DNA of 41,118 nt from Betaproteobacteria bacterium (GTDB taxonomy: Bacteria; Pseudomonadota; Gammaproteobacteria; Burkholderiales; SG8-41). The position numbers were made by a program, and so were the translations under genes. Location of the stretch: positions 1 through 41,118 of the forward strand of contig JANYDY010000068.1 in the NCBI GenBank assembly GCA_025363435.1. Direction: 5' to 3'. Shown in pieces: positions 19,245-28,420 of the stretch. The notes beneath the pieces are model-generated. The model was not told the DNA's origin. It did not search any database and saw nothing but the letters and a program-made list of their open reading frames with translations. Every line of letters begins with the position of its first letter. Position 1 is the stretch's first letter.

Positions 19245-21137
19245 ATGTCTGCACACTTGGCGTCAGTATCCTCAGCGCACAAATACATGCGTACGCATCG
19301 CCCGGCGCGCATGGCACTCATCTGCGCAATGTTCGCTCTCGCGCTGACCGGATGCTACAAGCGTTCGGTACTGTCGCAAGCGGAGGGACATATCAACACG
19401 CCTTCGAGTACACCTACCGTTGAGGATGTGCCGGCGCCGGCGCGCACCAGCAATTTTGTACCCGCGCCCAAACCCGCCGTCAAAGCGCCAACCTATACCG
19501 TTGTGGTGAGCGAAGTGCCGGTCAAGGAATTGCTGTTTGCACTCGCACGCGACACCAAACAAAACATCGATATCCATCCGGGCCTGCAAGGCCTGGTGAG
19601 CATCAATGCAATCAACGAAACGCTGCCGGGCATACTTGAGCGCATCTCGAAACAGGTCAACATGCGTTATCGCCTTGAAGGCCAGACCATCATTGTCGGG
19701 CCCGATGCGCCATTCATGAAGACCTACAAAGTCAACTACGTCAATATGACCCGCGAAACGACATCAACGATCGGCGTCTCCGGTCTGATCCAGGGTAGCG
19801 GTGCAAGCGGCGGCACCGGCGGTGGCGGCGGTGGCGGTGGCGGCGGTGGCGGCGGTCAGACAAATGCGTCCTCGACGGTGGTCAAAACAATATCGAACAA
19901 TAATTTCTGGGACACGCTGCGCGATAACGTTCGCTCAATTCTTGCGTCCACCCGCAGCCAGAGCCAGACCGCGGAACAGCGTGCCGAACGCGCCGAAACG
20001 GCGCGCTCGCAACGTGAAGAACGACTGGCGCAGGCCGAGGCGGTTGCGCGCGCCGGCCAGGGCGCGCCGCAATTATTTAACAGTGTGTTCGGCAACCCGG
20101 CCAATGTGCCCCCGCCCATAGGCGACGTACGTGACGACATCATCGTGAATGCCGTGGCTGGCACGATCAGCGTACAGGCGACAGAAAAACAGCATGCACT
20201 GGTGCAACAGCATATCGACAGCATCACCCAGGTCGCGCAGCGCCAGGTGCTGATCGAGGCGACGATCGCCGAAGTCACGCTTTCCGACGCGTATCAGGGT
20301 GGCATCGACTGGAGCCGCCTAGCATCTTCCGGTGGATTGAATTTTACGCAAACGCTCACCACCGGCGTCGCGAATGCATTCAGTGCCGGCGCGCTGACGG
20401 TTGCCTACGCCAACCCGACCTCGCAAATCGGCAACATCAGTGCCAGCGTGAAACTCCTGCAGCAGTTCGGCAATACGCGCGTGTTGTCGAGCCCGAAGCT
20501 GATGGCGCTCAACAATCAAACCGCATTGCTTAAAATTGTCGACAACATCGTCTACTTCTCGATCGACGCGCAAACCACTACCAACACGAACAGCACCAAC
20601 ACCACGTTCACAACTGCCGCGTTGACTGTTCCGATCGGCATGGTCATGAGCATGACGCCGCAGGTCAACGACAACGGCCAGGTTTCGCTGTCCGTGCGCC
20701 CGACCATCACGCGCCTGAACGGATTCGCCAACGACCCGAATCCCAGCCTGTGCAGCGCCGCGATCGCGGCCGCCAACGGCGGCAAATGCCTGACCAATCC
20801 GGTGCCGCAAATCCAGACGCGTGAAATGGAATCGGTGCTGCAGCTAGTCAGCGGCCAGACGGCCGTTCTCGGCGGTCTTATGCAAGACAACACTTCATAT
20901 GCGCGAAACGCCATTCCCGGCGTGGGCAACCCCGGCAATACCGGCATACTCAGCGAAATCTTCAGCATGCGTAACGATTCCGTGAGCAAATCCGAACTGG
21001 TGATTTTCCTGCGCGCTACGGTCATTACCAGCCCGTCTCTGGAAAGCGAAGAACTGAAATTCTTCGAGCGCCTGCTGCCGCGTCAAACCGAAGCGCCAAC
21101 TGGTGGAAAAACTGAGAAAACCGGCGCCGCAAAATGA
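19245..21137 (+). CDS. mshL: MshL-like secretin lipoprotein (outer-membrane pilus pore)
   Basis: 630 residues from ATG 19245 (MSAHLASV), preceded by GGGAG. An in-frame ATG at 19197 is also possible. A lipobox ALTGC places the lipidated Cys at residue 37. An N-terminal STN-like domain (VPVKELLFALARDTKQNI) and an N1-like segment precede a 13-Gly run (19818-19856) and an Arg/Glu/Ala-rich coiled stretch. The C-terminal half is the secretin domain, with RQVLIEATIAEVTL, VLSSPKLMALNNQTALLKI, and GQTAVLGGLMQDNT near the end. It forms the ring through which the pilus exits. The gene overlaps mshN by ATGA. Confidence 0.93.
   Translation: MSAHLASVSSAHKYMRTHRPARMALICAMFALALTGCYKRSVLSQAEGHINTPSSTPTVEDVPAPARTSNFVPAPKPAVKAPTYTVVVSEVPVKELLFALARDTKQNIDIHPGLQGLVSINAINETLPGILERISKQVNMRYRLEGQTIIVGPDAPFMKTYKVNYVNMTRETTSTIGVSGLIQGSGASGGTGGGGGGGGGGGGGQTNASSTVVKTISNNNFWDTLRDNVRSILASTRSQSQTAEQRAERAETARSQREERLAQAEAVARAGQGAPQLFNSVFGNPANVPPPIGDVRDDIIVNAVAGTISVQATEKQHALVQQHIDSITQVAQRQVLIEATIAEVTLSDAYQGGIDWSRLASSGGLNFTQTLTTGVANAFSAGALTVAYANPTSQIGNISASVKLLQQFGNTRVLSSPKLMALNNQTALLKIVDNIVYFSIDAQTTTNTNSTNTTFTTAALTVPIGMVMSMTPQVNDNGQVSLSVRPTITRLNGFANDPNPSLCSAAIAAANGGKCLTNPVPQIQTREMESVLQLVSGQTAVLGGLMQDNTSYARNAIPGVGNPGNTGILSEIFSMRNDSVSKSELVIFLRATVITSPSLESEELKFFERLLPRQTEAPTGGKTEKTGAAK
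19809..19856 (+). repeat. GGC/GGT microsatellite encoding a poly-glycine run
   Basis: Sixteen near-contiguous triplets, GGC GGC ACC then thirteen GGC/GGT codons, lie inside the secretin gene. They encode 13 consecutive glycines after a Gly-Gly-Thr. The unit is three bases, so copy-number change would alter linker length without shifting frame. It sits between the N-domains and the secretin core. Confidence 0.9.
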
Positions 21138-22513
21138 GCCTGCTGATGAAGGCCTTGGAAAAGGCCGCCAAAGACCGCGAGGGCAACGACGCGACCGCAA
21201 GCGCGGGCACGTCGAAAGACGGCATAGCACTTGAGCCCATGCCGGCGCGCGCAGCAGCACCGCGTGACGCTGCTCCGGCGCAGCAGCCGGCGCGCAGCAA
21301 CGCCGCGGCGGAGACCGCCAAACAACCCGCGCAGGCAGCGACCGTGATGAAAGCCGGACGCAGCGGCAGCAGTGCGGCAGGCGGCATACTGCGGACGCGA
21401 CCGCTGTTCGTGTTCAGCTTGCTGGCTGGCCTGTGTGCGGCCGGTTACGGCGGTTATGTCTACCTGCAGTTGACTAATCCTGCGCTGTTTGCGAAACAGG
21501 CGCCGCGCCAGCCGCAGAACGCACAGATCAGCCCGCCGCCGCCAGTTGCACCGGCGGTGACCACCAGTGTTCCGGTGCAACCTTCAACACCGCTCGCCTC
21601 GCTGGCATTGCCAGAAACCGAACCTGCGCAAGCTGCACAACCCGCGCAGCCCGCTCAAGCTGCAGGCGCAGCCGGCAAAGGTGTAGCATCAGCGCCGCCG
21701 GCGATCCCGTTGACCTCGATCGCCACTGCAATCAAGACCGCCACATCGGTAGCGACACAAACCACGGCGGCCGTTGCGTTGACCCGGGATCCACTCAAAA
21801 CCGCGGCAGCCGCGCAGCCCGCTGCAAATGCGCCGGCGCCGGTCGTTGGTGCGCCGCTGCCGCAGGCACCTCTGGTGCCCGCGGCCGAATCCGCACGCGA
21901 AACAATCAAAGTCACGGCGGGCTCGACGACGCCTGTGATCAACCCCTTGCTCACAGAAGCCTACACGGCGCTTAACGCCGGTAATCTCGATGCATCGCAA
22001 CGCCTCTATAACCAGATGTTGCGCAGCGACCCGGGCAGTGTCGATGCGCTGCTCGGACTGGCAGCCATCGCGACACAGCAAAATAACAGCGACGAAGCAA
22101 CGCGGCGTTATCTCAAAGTGCTCGAACTCGATCCGCGCAATGCGCTGGCGCAGGCCGGCCTGATCGGCATCCTTGGCCGCGCCGACCCGCAATCGTCGGA
22201 GTCGCGCATCAAGCAACTCATCACCCGCGAACCGGCGGCGGCGTACCTGCATTTCGCGCTTGGTATCACCTATGTCGATCAAAAACGCTGGCCCGATGCC
22301 CAGCAGTCATTTTTCCAGGCGCATCAGTTGCAGCCGGACAATCCGGATTACGCCTTTAACCTTGCGGTCGCACTGGAACACATCGGCCAGCCGAAAGCCG
22401 CGCTCGACTACTACCGCCGCGCCGTGCAACTCGCTGCGATCAAAGGACGGACAAACTTCAGCACGGTTGCCGCCGAAGATCGCATTGGCAAACTCGAAAA
22501 AGTCGCCAGGTAG
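21134..22513 (+). CDS. mshN: MshN-like TPR protein of the pilus assembly complex
   Basis: 459 residues. It starts MSLLMKALEKAAKDREG, the characteristic N-terminus of MshN-like and GspB-like partners of the MshM/ExeA ATPase. A long Ala-rich cytoplasmic stretch precedes one membrane helix (about residues 94-114, PLFVFSLLAGLCAAGYGGY). A low-complexity Ala/Pro/Gln periplasmic linker follows. The C-terminal third holds four or more TPR-like repeats (for example AYTALNAGNLDASQRLYNQM and FNLAVALEHIGQPKAALDYY). Translation is coupled to mshL by a 4-base overlap. It probably links the ATPase to the secretin. Confidence 0.87.
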   Translation: MSLLMKALEKAAKDREGNDATASAGTSKDGIALEPMPARAAAPRDAAPAQQPARSNAAAETAKQPAQAATVMKAGRSGSSAAGGILRTRPLFVFSLLAGLCAAGYGGYVYLQLTNPALFAKQAPRQPQNAQISPPPPVAPAVTTSVPVQPSTPLASLALPETEPAQAAQPAQPAQAAGAAGKGVASAPPAIPLTSIATAIKTATSVATQTTAAVALTRDPLKTAAAAQPAANAPAPVVGAPLPQAPLVPAAESARETIKVTAGSTTPVINPLLTEAYTALNAGNLDASQRLYNQMLRSDPGSVDALLGLAAIATQQNNSDEATRRYLKVLELDPRNALAQAGLIGILGRADPQSSESRIKQLITREPAAAYLHFALGITYVDQKRWPDAQQSFFQAHQLQPDNPDYAFNLAVALEHIGQPKAALDYYRRAVQLAAIKGRTNFSTVAAEDRIGKLEKVAR

Positions 22514-22599
22514 CGCGCCGCAACTACGGCACGCTGCGGGCAAAACGGGCCGGAATTTCCACCCTCGTCGCCACGCGCAGGCAACGCTAAAATAACGTC

Positions 22600-24303
22600 A
22601 TGGCTGAACAGCGCAAAAAACTCCGATTAGGCGAACTGCTGGTGCAGCAGGGCCTGATCACGCCTGACCAGCTCGGCATCGCACTGGCGGAACAAAAACA
22701 GAACAACATTCCGATCGGCCGCCAGCTGGTGCGGCTGGGCTTCATCACCGAGGCCGCGATCCGCGACATCATGGCGCGCACGGTCGGTCAGGAATCGATC
22801 GACCTCGCGCACGTTGTCGCCGACCCTGAAGCGCTGAAACTGGTGCCGCAGGACTTCGCGCGCCGCCATCGCGTGCTGCCGATCGCCTACGACGCCGATG
22901 AGCGGCAGCTAACGATCGCGACCACGGAAATTTTCAACGTCGTCGCGCTCGACCAGTTGCGCGCCTCGCTCGGCTCCGGCATCGAGATCAAAACACAGCT
23001 TGCCGGCGAAGCCCAACTCGAAGATTATTTCGACCAGTTCTACGGCTATGAACTGTCGGTCGACGGCATTCTGCAGGAAATCGAAACCGGCGAAATTGAC
23101 TATCAGAGTCTGGGCGCCGGCGGCGAGGAATACACGCAGCCGATGGTGCGGCTGGTCAACGCGCTGCTGGTCGATGCGGTCAAGCGCGGCGCCTCGGACA
23201 TTCACTTCGAGCCCGAGTACGCGTTTCTGCGCATACGCTACCGCATCGACGGCGTGCTCGAGACCGTGCGCAGCCTGCACAAGACCTACATGCCGGGCAT
23301 CACGGTGCGCATCAAGGTCATCAGCGAGATGAACATCGCCGAAACGCGCGCGCCGCAGGACGGCCGCATTTCGCTGACGCTGAACGGGCGGCCGATCGAT
23401 TTTCGCGTCTCGACCCATCCGACGGTGCACGGTGAAAACATCGTGCTGCGGATTCTCGACCGCGAAAAGTCGATCATCAGCCTGGACAAAATGAATCTGC
23501 CGGCGGAAACCATGACGCGGCTCAATCTGATGCTGGCGCGCCCGGAAGGCATTTTGATCGTCACCGGTCCGACCGGCAGCGGCAAAACGACCACGCTTTA
23601 TTCCCTGCTGTCGCAAATGAACGACGAAGCCGTCAACATCATGACGCTCGAAGATCCGGTCGAATATCCGCTGACGCTGATGCGCCAGACCTCGGTGAAC
23701 GAAGCCGTGCGCATGGATTTCGCCAATGGCATCCGCTCGATGATGCGGCAGGACCCGGACATTATTCTGGTCGGCGAAATCCGCGACCGCGACACCGCCG
23801 AGATGGCATTCCGTGCCGCCATGACCGGCCACCAGGTGTTCTCAACACTGCATTCGAACTCCGCGCTCGGTGCGTTTCCGCGCCTGCTGGACATCGGCAT
23901 TCAGCCCGACATCATGGCCGGCAACATCATCGGCGTCGTTGCGCAGCGTCTGGTGCGCGCCTTGTGCGTGCATTGCAAGGAGGCCTACGTGCCCACAATC
24001 GAGGAACGCAAGGTTCTCGGCACGGGCGGCGCCAGCGTCGAAAATCTCTACCGGCCTGTCGGCTGCATGCGTTGCGACAACAAGGGTTTCAAAGGCCGCC
24101 GCTCGGTGATGGAATTGCTCGTCATGGACGTCGAACTCGACGAATTGGTGGCGCGCCGCGCCACCGCCAAGGAACTGCGCGCGGCCGCACTCGCCAACCG
24201 CTTCCGCCCGCTGGCCGAAGAGGCGATCGCACTGGTGCTCAACGGCACCAGCAGCCTGGCGGAAATTTCGCGCACGATCGACCTCACCGGCCGCTTTACC
24301 TGA
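22600..24303 (+). CDS. mshE: MshE-type pilus extension ATPase with MshEN cyclic-di-GMP domain
   Basis: 567 residues. The N-terminal MshEN region carries the pattern RLGxxLVxxGLIxxxxLxxxLxxQ at residues 9-32, matching the known cyclic-di-GMP-binding motif. A second, weaker copy (IGRQLVRLGFIT) follows at about residue 47. Then come the N2E domain and the GspE/PilB motor core with Walker A GPTGSGKT (323-330), MTLEDPVEYPL, Walker B DIILVGEIRD and the His box STLHSN. A four-cysteine zinc motif (LCVHC and CMRC) lies at about residues 452-490. The hexameric motor powers pilin polymerisation through the platform protein in the next gene, 9 bases downstream. Confidence 0.95.
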   Translation: MAEQRKKLRLGELLVQQGLITPDQLGIALAEQKQNNIPIGRQLVRLGFITEAAIRDIMARTVGQESIDLAHVVADPEALKLVPQDFARRHRVLPIAYDADERQLTIATTEIFNVVALDQLRASLGSGIEIKTQLAGEAQLEDYFDQFYGYELSVDGILQEIETGEIDYQSLGAGGEEYTQPMVRLVNALLVDAVKRGASDIHFEPEYAFLRIRYRIDGVLETVRSLHKTYMPGITVRIKVISEMNIAETRAPQDGRISLTLNGRPIDFRVSTHPTVHGENIVLRILDREKSIISLDKMNLPAETMTRLNLMLARPEGILIVTGPTGSGKTTTLYSLLSQMNDEAVNIMTLEDPVEYPLTLMRQTSVNEAVRMDFANGIRSMMRQDPDIILVGEIRDRDTAEMAFRAAMTGHQVFSTLHSNSALGAFPRLLDIGIQPDIMAGNIIGVVAQRLVRALCVHCKEAYVPTIEERKVLGTGGASVENLYRPVGCMRCDNKGFKGRRSVMELLVMDVELDELVARRATAKELRAAALANRFRPLAEEAIALVLNGTSSLAEISRTIDLTGRFT

Positions 24304-24312
24304 TCATTCATC

Positions 24313-25521
24313 ATGCCCGCCTTTCAATACAAAGCTGTTGACAAGAGCGGGCAGCCCGCACGCGGCGGACTTGAAGCCGCCAATGAGGTGGATCTCGAGT
24401 TGCGGCTGCGCCGCATGGGTCTTGATCTCATCACTTTTCGCGAGATCGAAAAAACCGCCAGCGGCTTCGGCGCCGGCGGTAGCGTCACCCGCCGCGATTT
24501 GATTACATTCTGTTTCGACATGGAACAGATTTCGCGCTCCGGCATTCCGATACTCGAAGGTATCCGCGACCTGCGCGATTCGATCGAAAACCCGCGCTTC
24601 CGCGAAATCCTCACTACGCTGACTGAAGATATGGAAGGCGGACGCATACTGTCGCAGGCGATGTCGCAGCACCCCAACGTATTCGACAACGTGTTTGTCA
24701 GCCTGATACGCGCCGGCGAACAGGCCGGCCGCCTCACCGACATATTCGCCAATCTCGGCACCACGCTGAAATGGCAGGACGAGCTTGCCTCGCAAACCAA
24801 GCAACTGCTGATGTACCCGGCGTTCGTGCTGGTGGTAGTGTCCGCCGTCATGGTCTTCATGCTGGTGTATCTGGTGCCGCAGATCGTGACCTTGCTCAAA
24901 GCCATGGGCGTCGCGCTGCCTTTACAGACACGTGCGCTGATTTTCGTCTCGGGTTTCGTCGTCAATTACTGGCCATTCGTATTCGGCATCCCGATCATGC
25001 TGGCGGTTGGCGCAGTGATCATCGTCAGACGCAGCCAGAAAGCGCAATACCTTTGGGACTACACCAAGCTGCATCTGCCGGTCGTCGGACCGATCATGCA
25101 AAAGATCATCATGTCGCGATTCACAAACCTCTTCGCGCTGATGTACCAGTCCGGCATCACTATCCTTGATGCGATCAAGACTTCCGAAGACATCGTCGGC
25201 AACCGTGTTATCGCCGACGGCCTGATGCGCGCCGGCCAGCAGATCAACGCCGGCGAGAGCCTGACCGAAACATTTCAGAACCTCGGCGTTTTCCCGCCGC
25301 TGGTGATCCGCATGCTGCGCGTCGGCGAAGCGACCGGTGCGCTGGATACGGCGCTGATGAACGTCACCTACTTCTACAACCGCGACGTCAAGGACGCAGT
25401 GGACAAGGGCATGGCGATGATCGGGCCGGCGCTGACCGTTTTCATGGGCGGCATGATGATGTTCATCCTGTGGGCAGTGCTCGGACCGGTATATGATATT
25501 CTGGGTAAAGTAAAAACCTGA
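24313..25521 (+). CDS. mshG: MshG/PilC/GspF-type inner-membrane platform protein
   Basis: 402 residues. It has two homologous GspF cytoplasmic domains (about 70-190 and 270-390), each followed by membrane segments. Three membrane helices are visible (near 168-190, 220-240 and 375-395). Motifs are FCFDMEQISRSGIPILEGI in the first half and FALMYQSGITILDAIKTSED in the second, plus MLRVGEATGALDTAL. The start MPAFQYKAVDKSGQPARG is family-typical. It couples the motor ATPase to pilin addition. Confidence 0.95.
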   Translation: MPAFQYKAVDKSGQPARGGLEAANEVDLELRLRRMGLDLITFREIEKTASGFGAGGSVTRRDLITFCFDMEQISRSGIPILEGIRDLRDSIENPRFREILTTLTEDMEGGRILSQAMSQHPNVFDNVFVSLIRAGEQAGRLTDIFANLGTTLKWQDELASQTKQLLMYPAFVLVVVSAVMVFMLVYLVPQIVTLLKAMGVALPLQTRALIFVSGFVVNYWPFVFGIPIMLAVGAVIIVRRSQKAQYLWDYTKLHLPVVGPIMQKIIMSRFTNLFALMYQSGITILDAIKTSEDIVGNRVIADGLMRAGQQINAGESLTETFQNLGVFPPLVIRMLRVGEATGALDTALMNVTYFYNRDVKDAVDKGMAMIGPALTVFMGGMMMFILWAVLGPVYDILGKVKT

Positions 25522-25554
25522 CCGGGTTACAGGCAGCGGAATTCTTCATAAAAC

Positions 25555-27123
25555 ATGGCCGACAGTCTCCTCATTTGCGTTTCAGCCGCCCAGGTCAGTG
25601 CGGCGCACTGGCACGGCGGCCGCTTTTCATCCTGCACCGTTTTTGTCAACGACGAGAACGGCGTTGTCGCATTCAAGGAGTTTCTGCAGCAAACGAAACG
25701 CATGCCGGTCAAAATGATCGTCGATGCGGTCGAAGAAGACTACCGTTTCGAATCGATGCCGCACAGCTTCGGCAGCGACCGCAGCGAAATGCTCAACCGC
25801 AAGTTGAAACAGCATTACCGCAACACGCCGTATTTCAGCGCCCGCCCGCAGGGCCGCGACACCAGCAAACGCCGCGACGACCGTTATCTGTTCTGCGCGT
25901 TGACCAACCCCGAACTGATTACGAACTGGCTCAAGGCGATACAGGAACGCGACCTGCCGGTGGTCGGCATTTATCTGCTGCCGACAGTCAGCGCCGGGCT
26001 GCTCGACAAACTGAGTCTTAAACAACCGAATCTGCTGCTGGTTTCGCTGCACAACGCCGGTATGCGGCTGACCTATTTCCGCGACCAGAAACTGCGCATC
26101 AGCCGCCTCGCGCGCACCGAAGCCAAAGGCGGCAACCTGACCAAGGGTTACGCCGAGGAAATTTCGAATACACGGCTCTATCTGCACGCGCTGCGGGTGA
26201 TGACGCTCGACGAACATTTGTCGGTGCTGATCGTCGATCGCGACGACAGTCTCGGCGAACTCGTGCAAACGATCGCGCGAGACAGCCCGAACATCGACTG
26301 CCGCCGCATTGATCGCGCGCAATTATCGACAAATCTCGGCATTACTGTGCCGGCGCTCGAATCGTCGAACGACGCCCTCTATTTGCACCTGCTCGGTTTG
26401 CGCGCGCCCGACAACAACCTCGCGCCGGCGACGGTAACCGCGGGCTTCCGCCAGCATCAATTGCGGCGCGGCCTTTATGTACTGACCGGGCTGACAACCC
26501 TGACCATTGCCGCATGGTGCGCGGTCAATGTCTACCAGATCGTCGATACCGGCCTTGATATCGATAACGCCAAGCGCCAAACCGCCGATCTGCAGGCGCA
26601 GTATCTGGCGGCGACCCGCGAGTTTCCGGCGGCACCAACGACGGCGGACAATCTCGAACGCGCGGTCGAGATTTCAAAAAAAATCGGCGCCACCACACGC
26701 TCGCCTGAACTAATGATGGAACTGGTGAGCGAGGCGTTGGAGCAGAACCCGGCGATTTACATGAAGCTGTTCGGCTGGAAATACGATCGCATTGAAATCG
26801 GCGTGGATGGCGCGAAAGCCACCGCGCCGGTTGCCGCACCGAATGCGCCGCCGCCGCTGCCCGGCGCGGACGCGCGCAAACAAAGCGCGCTGATCGAAGG
26901 CGAAGTACGACCGTTTCGCGGCGATTACCGGGCGGCCATTGAATCGATCAAAACGTTTGCCGCCACGCTCTCGAAGCGACCGGAGGTTGCTGAAGTCAAG
27001 ATCGCGAAACTGCCGCTCGACATCAATCCAACGCTGTCGTTGTCAGGCAACACCACCGAAAACCGCGACCAGATCGGCAAGGCCGAGTTCAAACTGGTCG
27101 TCGTATTTAAACAATCCGTATGA
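25555..27123 (+). CDS. PilM-PilN/GspL-like fusion protein of the pilus alignment complex (MshI-like)
   Basis: 522 residues. The N-terminal 290 residues resemble a diverged actin-like PilM/GspL cytoplasmic domain. They contain FCALTNPELITNWLKAIQER and LLLVSLHNAGMRLTYF, and the ATP-binding motifs are not clean. One membrane helix (about 309-330, GLYVLTGLTTLTIAAWCAV) leads into a periplasmic coiled and ferredoxin-like PilN/GspL-type region with a Pro/Ala loop near residue 430. The gene is followed with 4-base overlaps by PilO- and PilP-like genes, exactly the PilMNOP order. I leave the symbol blank because mshI homology was judged by architecture only. Confidence 0.8.
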   Translation: MADSLLICVSAAQVSAAHWHGGRFSSCTVFVNDENGVVAFKEFLQQTKRMPVKMIVDAVEEDYRFESMPHSFGSDRSEMLNRKLKQHYRNTPYFSARPQGRDTSKRRDDRYLFCALTNPELITNWLKAIQERDLPVVGIYLLPTVSAGLLDKLSLKQPNLLLVSLHNAGMRLTYFRDQKLRISRLARTEAKGGNLTKGYAEEISNTRLYLHALRVMTLDEHLSVLIVDRDDSLGELVQTIARDSPNIDCRRIDRAQLSTNLGITVPALESSNDALYLHLLGLRAPDNNLAPATVTAGFRQHQLRRGLYVLTGLTTLTIAAWCAVNVYQIVDTGLDIDNAKRQTADLQAQYLAATREFPAAPTTADNLERAVEISKKIGATTRSPELMMELVSEALEQNPAIYMKLFGWKYDRIEIGVDGAKATAPVAAPNAPPPLPGADARKQSALIEGEVRPFRGDYRAAIESIKTFAATLSKRPEVAEVKIAKLPLDINPTLSLSGNTTENRDQIGKAEFKLVVVFKQSV

Positions 27124-27758
27124 ATACCGACGATCTAAAAGCGCTGCGCAACCCTCTGATCCTGCTTGCGGTGATTATCGCGATCGGGTCGGCGGCAATT
27201 TTTTATCTGAACCAGTCGTTCACCGCATTGCGGCGCGACCTGGCGCAACAAACCAACCAGATGCGCGACGCGCGCACTAAACTGCAACGCTCGGGCGATG
27301 AAAAGCAGATCATCGTTCGCCAGCTGCCAAGCTACAGGAATCTGGAAAATATCGGTTTTGTCGGTGAAGAACAACGCCTGAACTGGGTTGAGGGCCTGCG
27401 TCTTTCCAATCAGCAATCCCAGTTGTTCGGTGTCAGCTATCAGATCGGCGCGCAACAACCCTATCCCTTTGCCGGCGAACTCAATCCCGGGCAACTGGTA
27501 ATTCACCATTCGACGATGAAAATCAATTTCAACCTGCTGCATGAGGGTGATCTGATGCGCCTGCTGAGCACGCTGGGCAAACAGGGCGCGGGCTTCTTTT
27601 CGGTCAATCAATGCCAGATGGACCGCTCCGGCACCGCCAACATCACCGCCACCAGCGCAGTGCGTTATCAGCCCAATCTGCGCGCCGAATGCGATTTGTC
27701 CTGGATTACGGTAACCGCGCCGGCCGCAGCAACGGCGGCAGCGGAGAAAAAACCATGA
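27120..27758 (+). CDS. PilO-like pilus assembly protein (MshJ-like)
   Basis: 212 residues: a short N-tail, one membrane helix (about residues 11-29, NPLILLAVIIAIGSAAIFYL), a coiled-coil (about 35-65) and a periplasmic alpha/beta domain. This is PilO/GspM-type architecture. Family-like pieces are MKINFNLLHEGDLMRLLSTL, as in the PilO domain, and a late disulfide candidate pair (Cys in VNQCQM and AECDLSW). It overlaps its neighbours at both ends by ATGA. It probably dimerises with the PilN-like part of the preceding protein. Confidence 0.78.
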   Translation: MNTDDLKALRNPLILLAVIIAIGSAAIFYLNQSFTALRRDLAQQTNQMRDARTKLQRSGDEKQIIVRQLPSYRNLENIGFVGEEQRLNWVEGLRLSNQQSQLFGVSYQIGAQQPYPFAGELNPGQLVIHHSTMKINFNLLHEGDLMRLLSTLGKQGAGFFSVNQCQMDRSGTANITATSAVRYQPNLRAECDLSWITVTAPAAATAAAEKKP

Positions 27759-28372
27759 GCACGCGCAGCTTGCTCGCAATCTTGTTGATGATGATTTCCG
27801 GTCTGGCCACGGCGGCTGAAATCGGCCGCATGTTCTTTACGCCGGCGCAACGCGCCGTGCTGGATGCCGCACGCAAACAGAACGTTCGTGTTGAGATCGG
27901 CAATGAAGAAAACGAACGCCCGCCGACCGCACCGACCGCGGCCGCACCGGTGCCGCAAACGGTGCGCTTCAACGGCATGATCCAGCGCAGCGACGGAAAA
28001 AATACGGTGTGGTTGAACAACAAGCCGATTACCGAGCGAAGCTCCGGCGGGTTGAATATTTCAACCAACCGCAACGACACGCGCGTCAAACTGCAAGTCC
28101 CCGAAAGCGGCCGCAGCATGGATCTCAAGGTCGGGCAAACCGCTGAAATCATCAGCGGCACGGTCGAGGAAAACTACAAGATACGCCCGCCGCTCAAGCT
28201 TGAAGACAAAGCGCCGCTGCCGGTCGCCGGAAATGATGCGGCAGCTGTACAAAAACGCACATCGGAGACAGCACCCGACTCCATAGAATCCTCCTCAAGG
28301 ATGCAAAGAAAACCACGCGCCGCAGCCCGCGACGCGCAGGACGAAACGCCGGGCGCCCCGGAAGCGAGATAG
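27755..28372 (+). CDS. PilP-like periplasmic pilus protein (MshK-like)
   Basis: 205 residues from ATG 27755 (MSTRSLLAILLMMISGLATA), a clear signal peptide with cleavage near AEIGRM. The middle has an EIGRMFFTPAQRAVLDAARK helix and a beta-rich segment (VRFNGMIQRSDGKNTVWLNN) resembling the PilP/GspC homology region. That region usually contacts the secretin. The C-terminal 45 residues are charged and look disordered. No lipobox is seen, unlike canonical PilP lipoproteins. Assigned mainly by place after the PilM-N-O-like genes. Confidence 0.68.
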   Translation: MSTRSLLAILLMMISGLATAAEIGRMFFTPAQRAVLDAARKQNVRVEIGNEENERPPTAPTAAAPVPQTVRFNGMIQRSDGKNTVWLNNKPITERSSGGLNISTNRNDTRVKLQVPESGRSMDLKVGQTAEIISGTVEENYKIRPPLKLEDKAPLPVAGNDAAAVQKRTSETAPDSIESSSRMQRKPRAAARDAQDETPGAPEAR

Positions 28373-28420
28373 CAGCTCTCGCACCACCGGTCAGCGCCGG
28401 CAGGCTGACTGGGGGGAGCG

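Noticed and set aside
22527-22542. CGGCACGCTGCGGGCA before mshE as a sigma-54 promoter
   Set aside because: The GG-N10-GC spacing and the -24 half are good, but the -12 half is GGGCA instead of TTGCA. In GC-rich DNA such partial matches are expected by chance.
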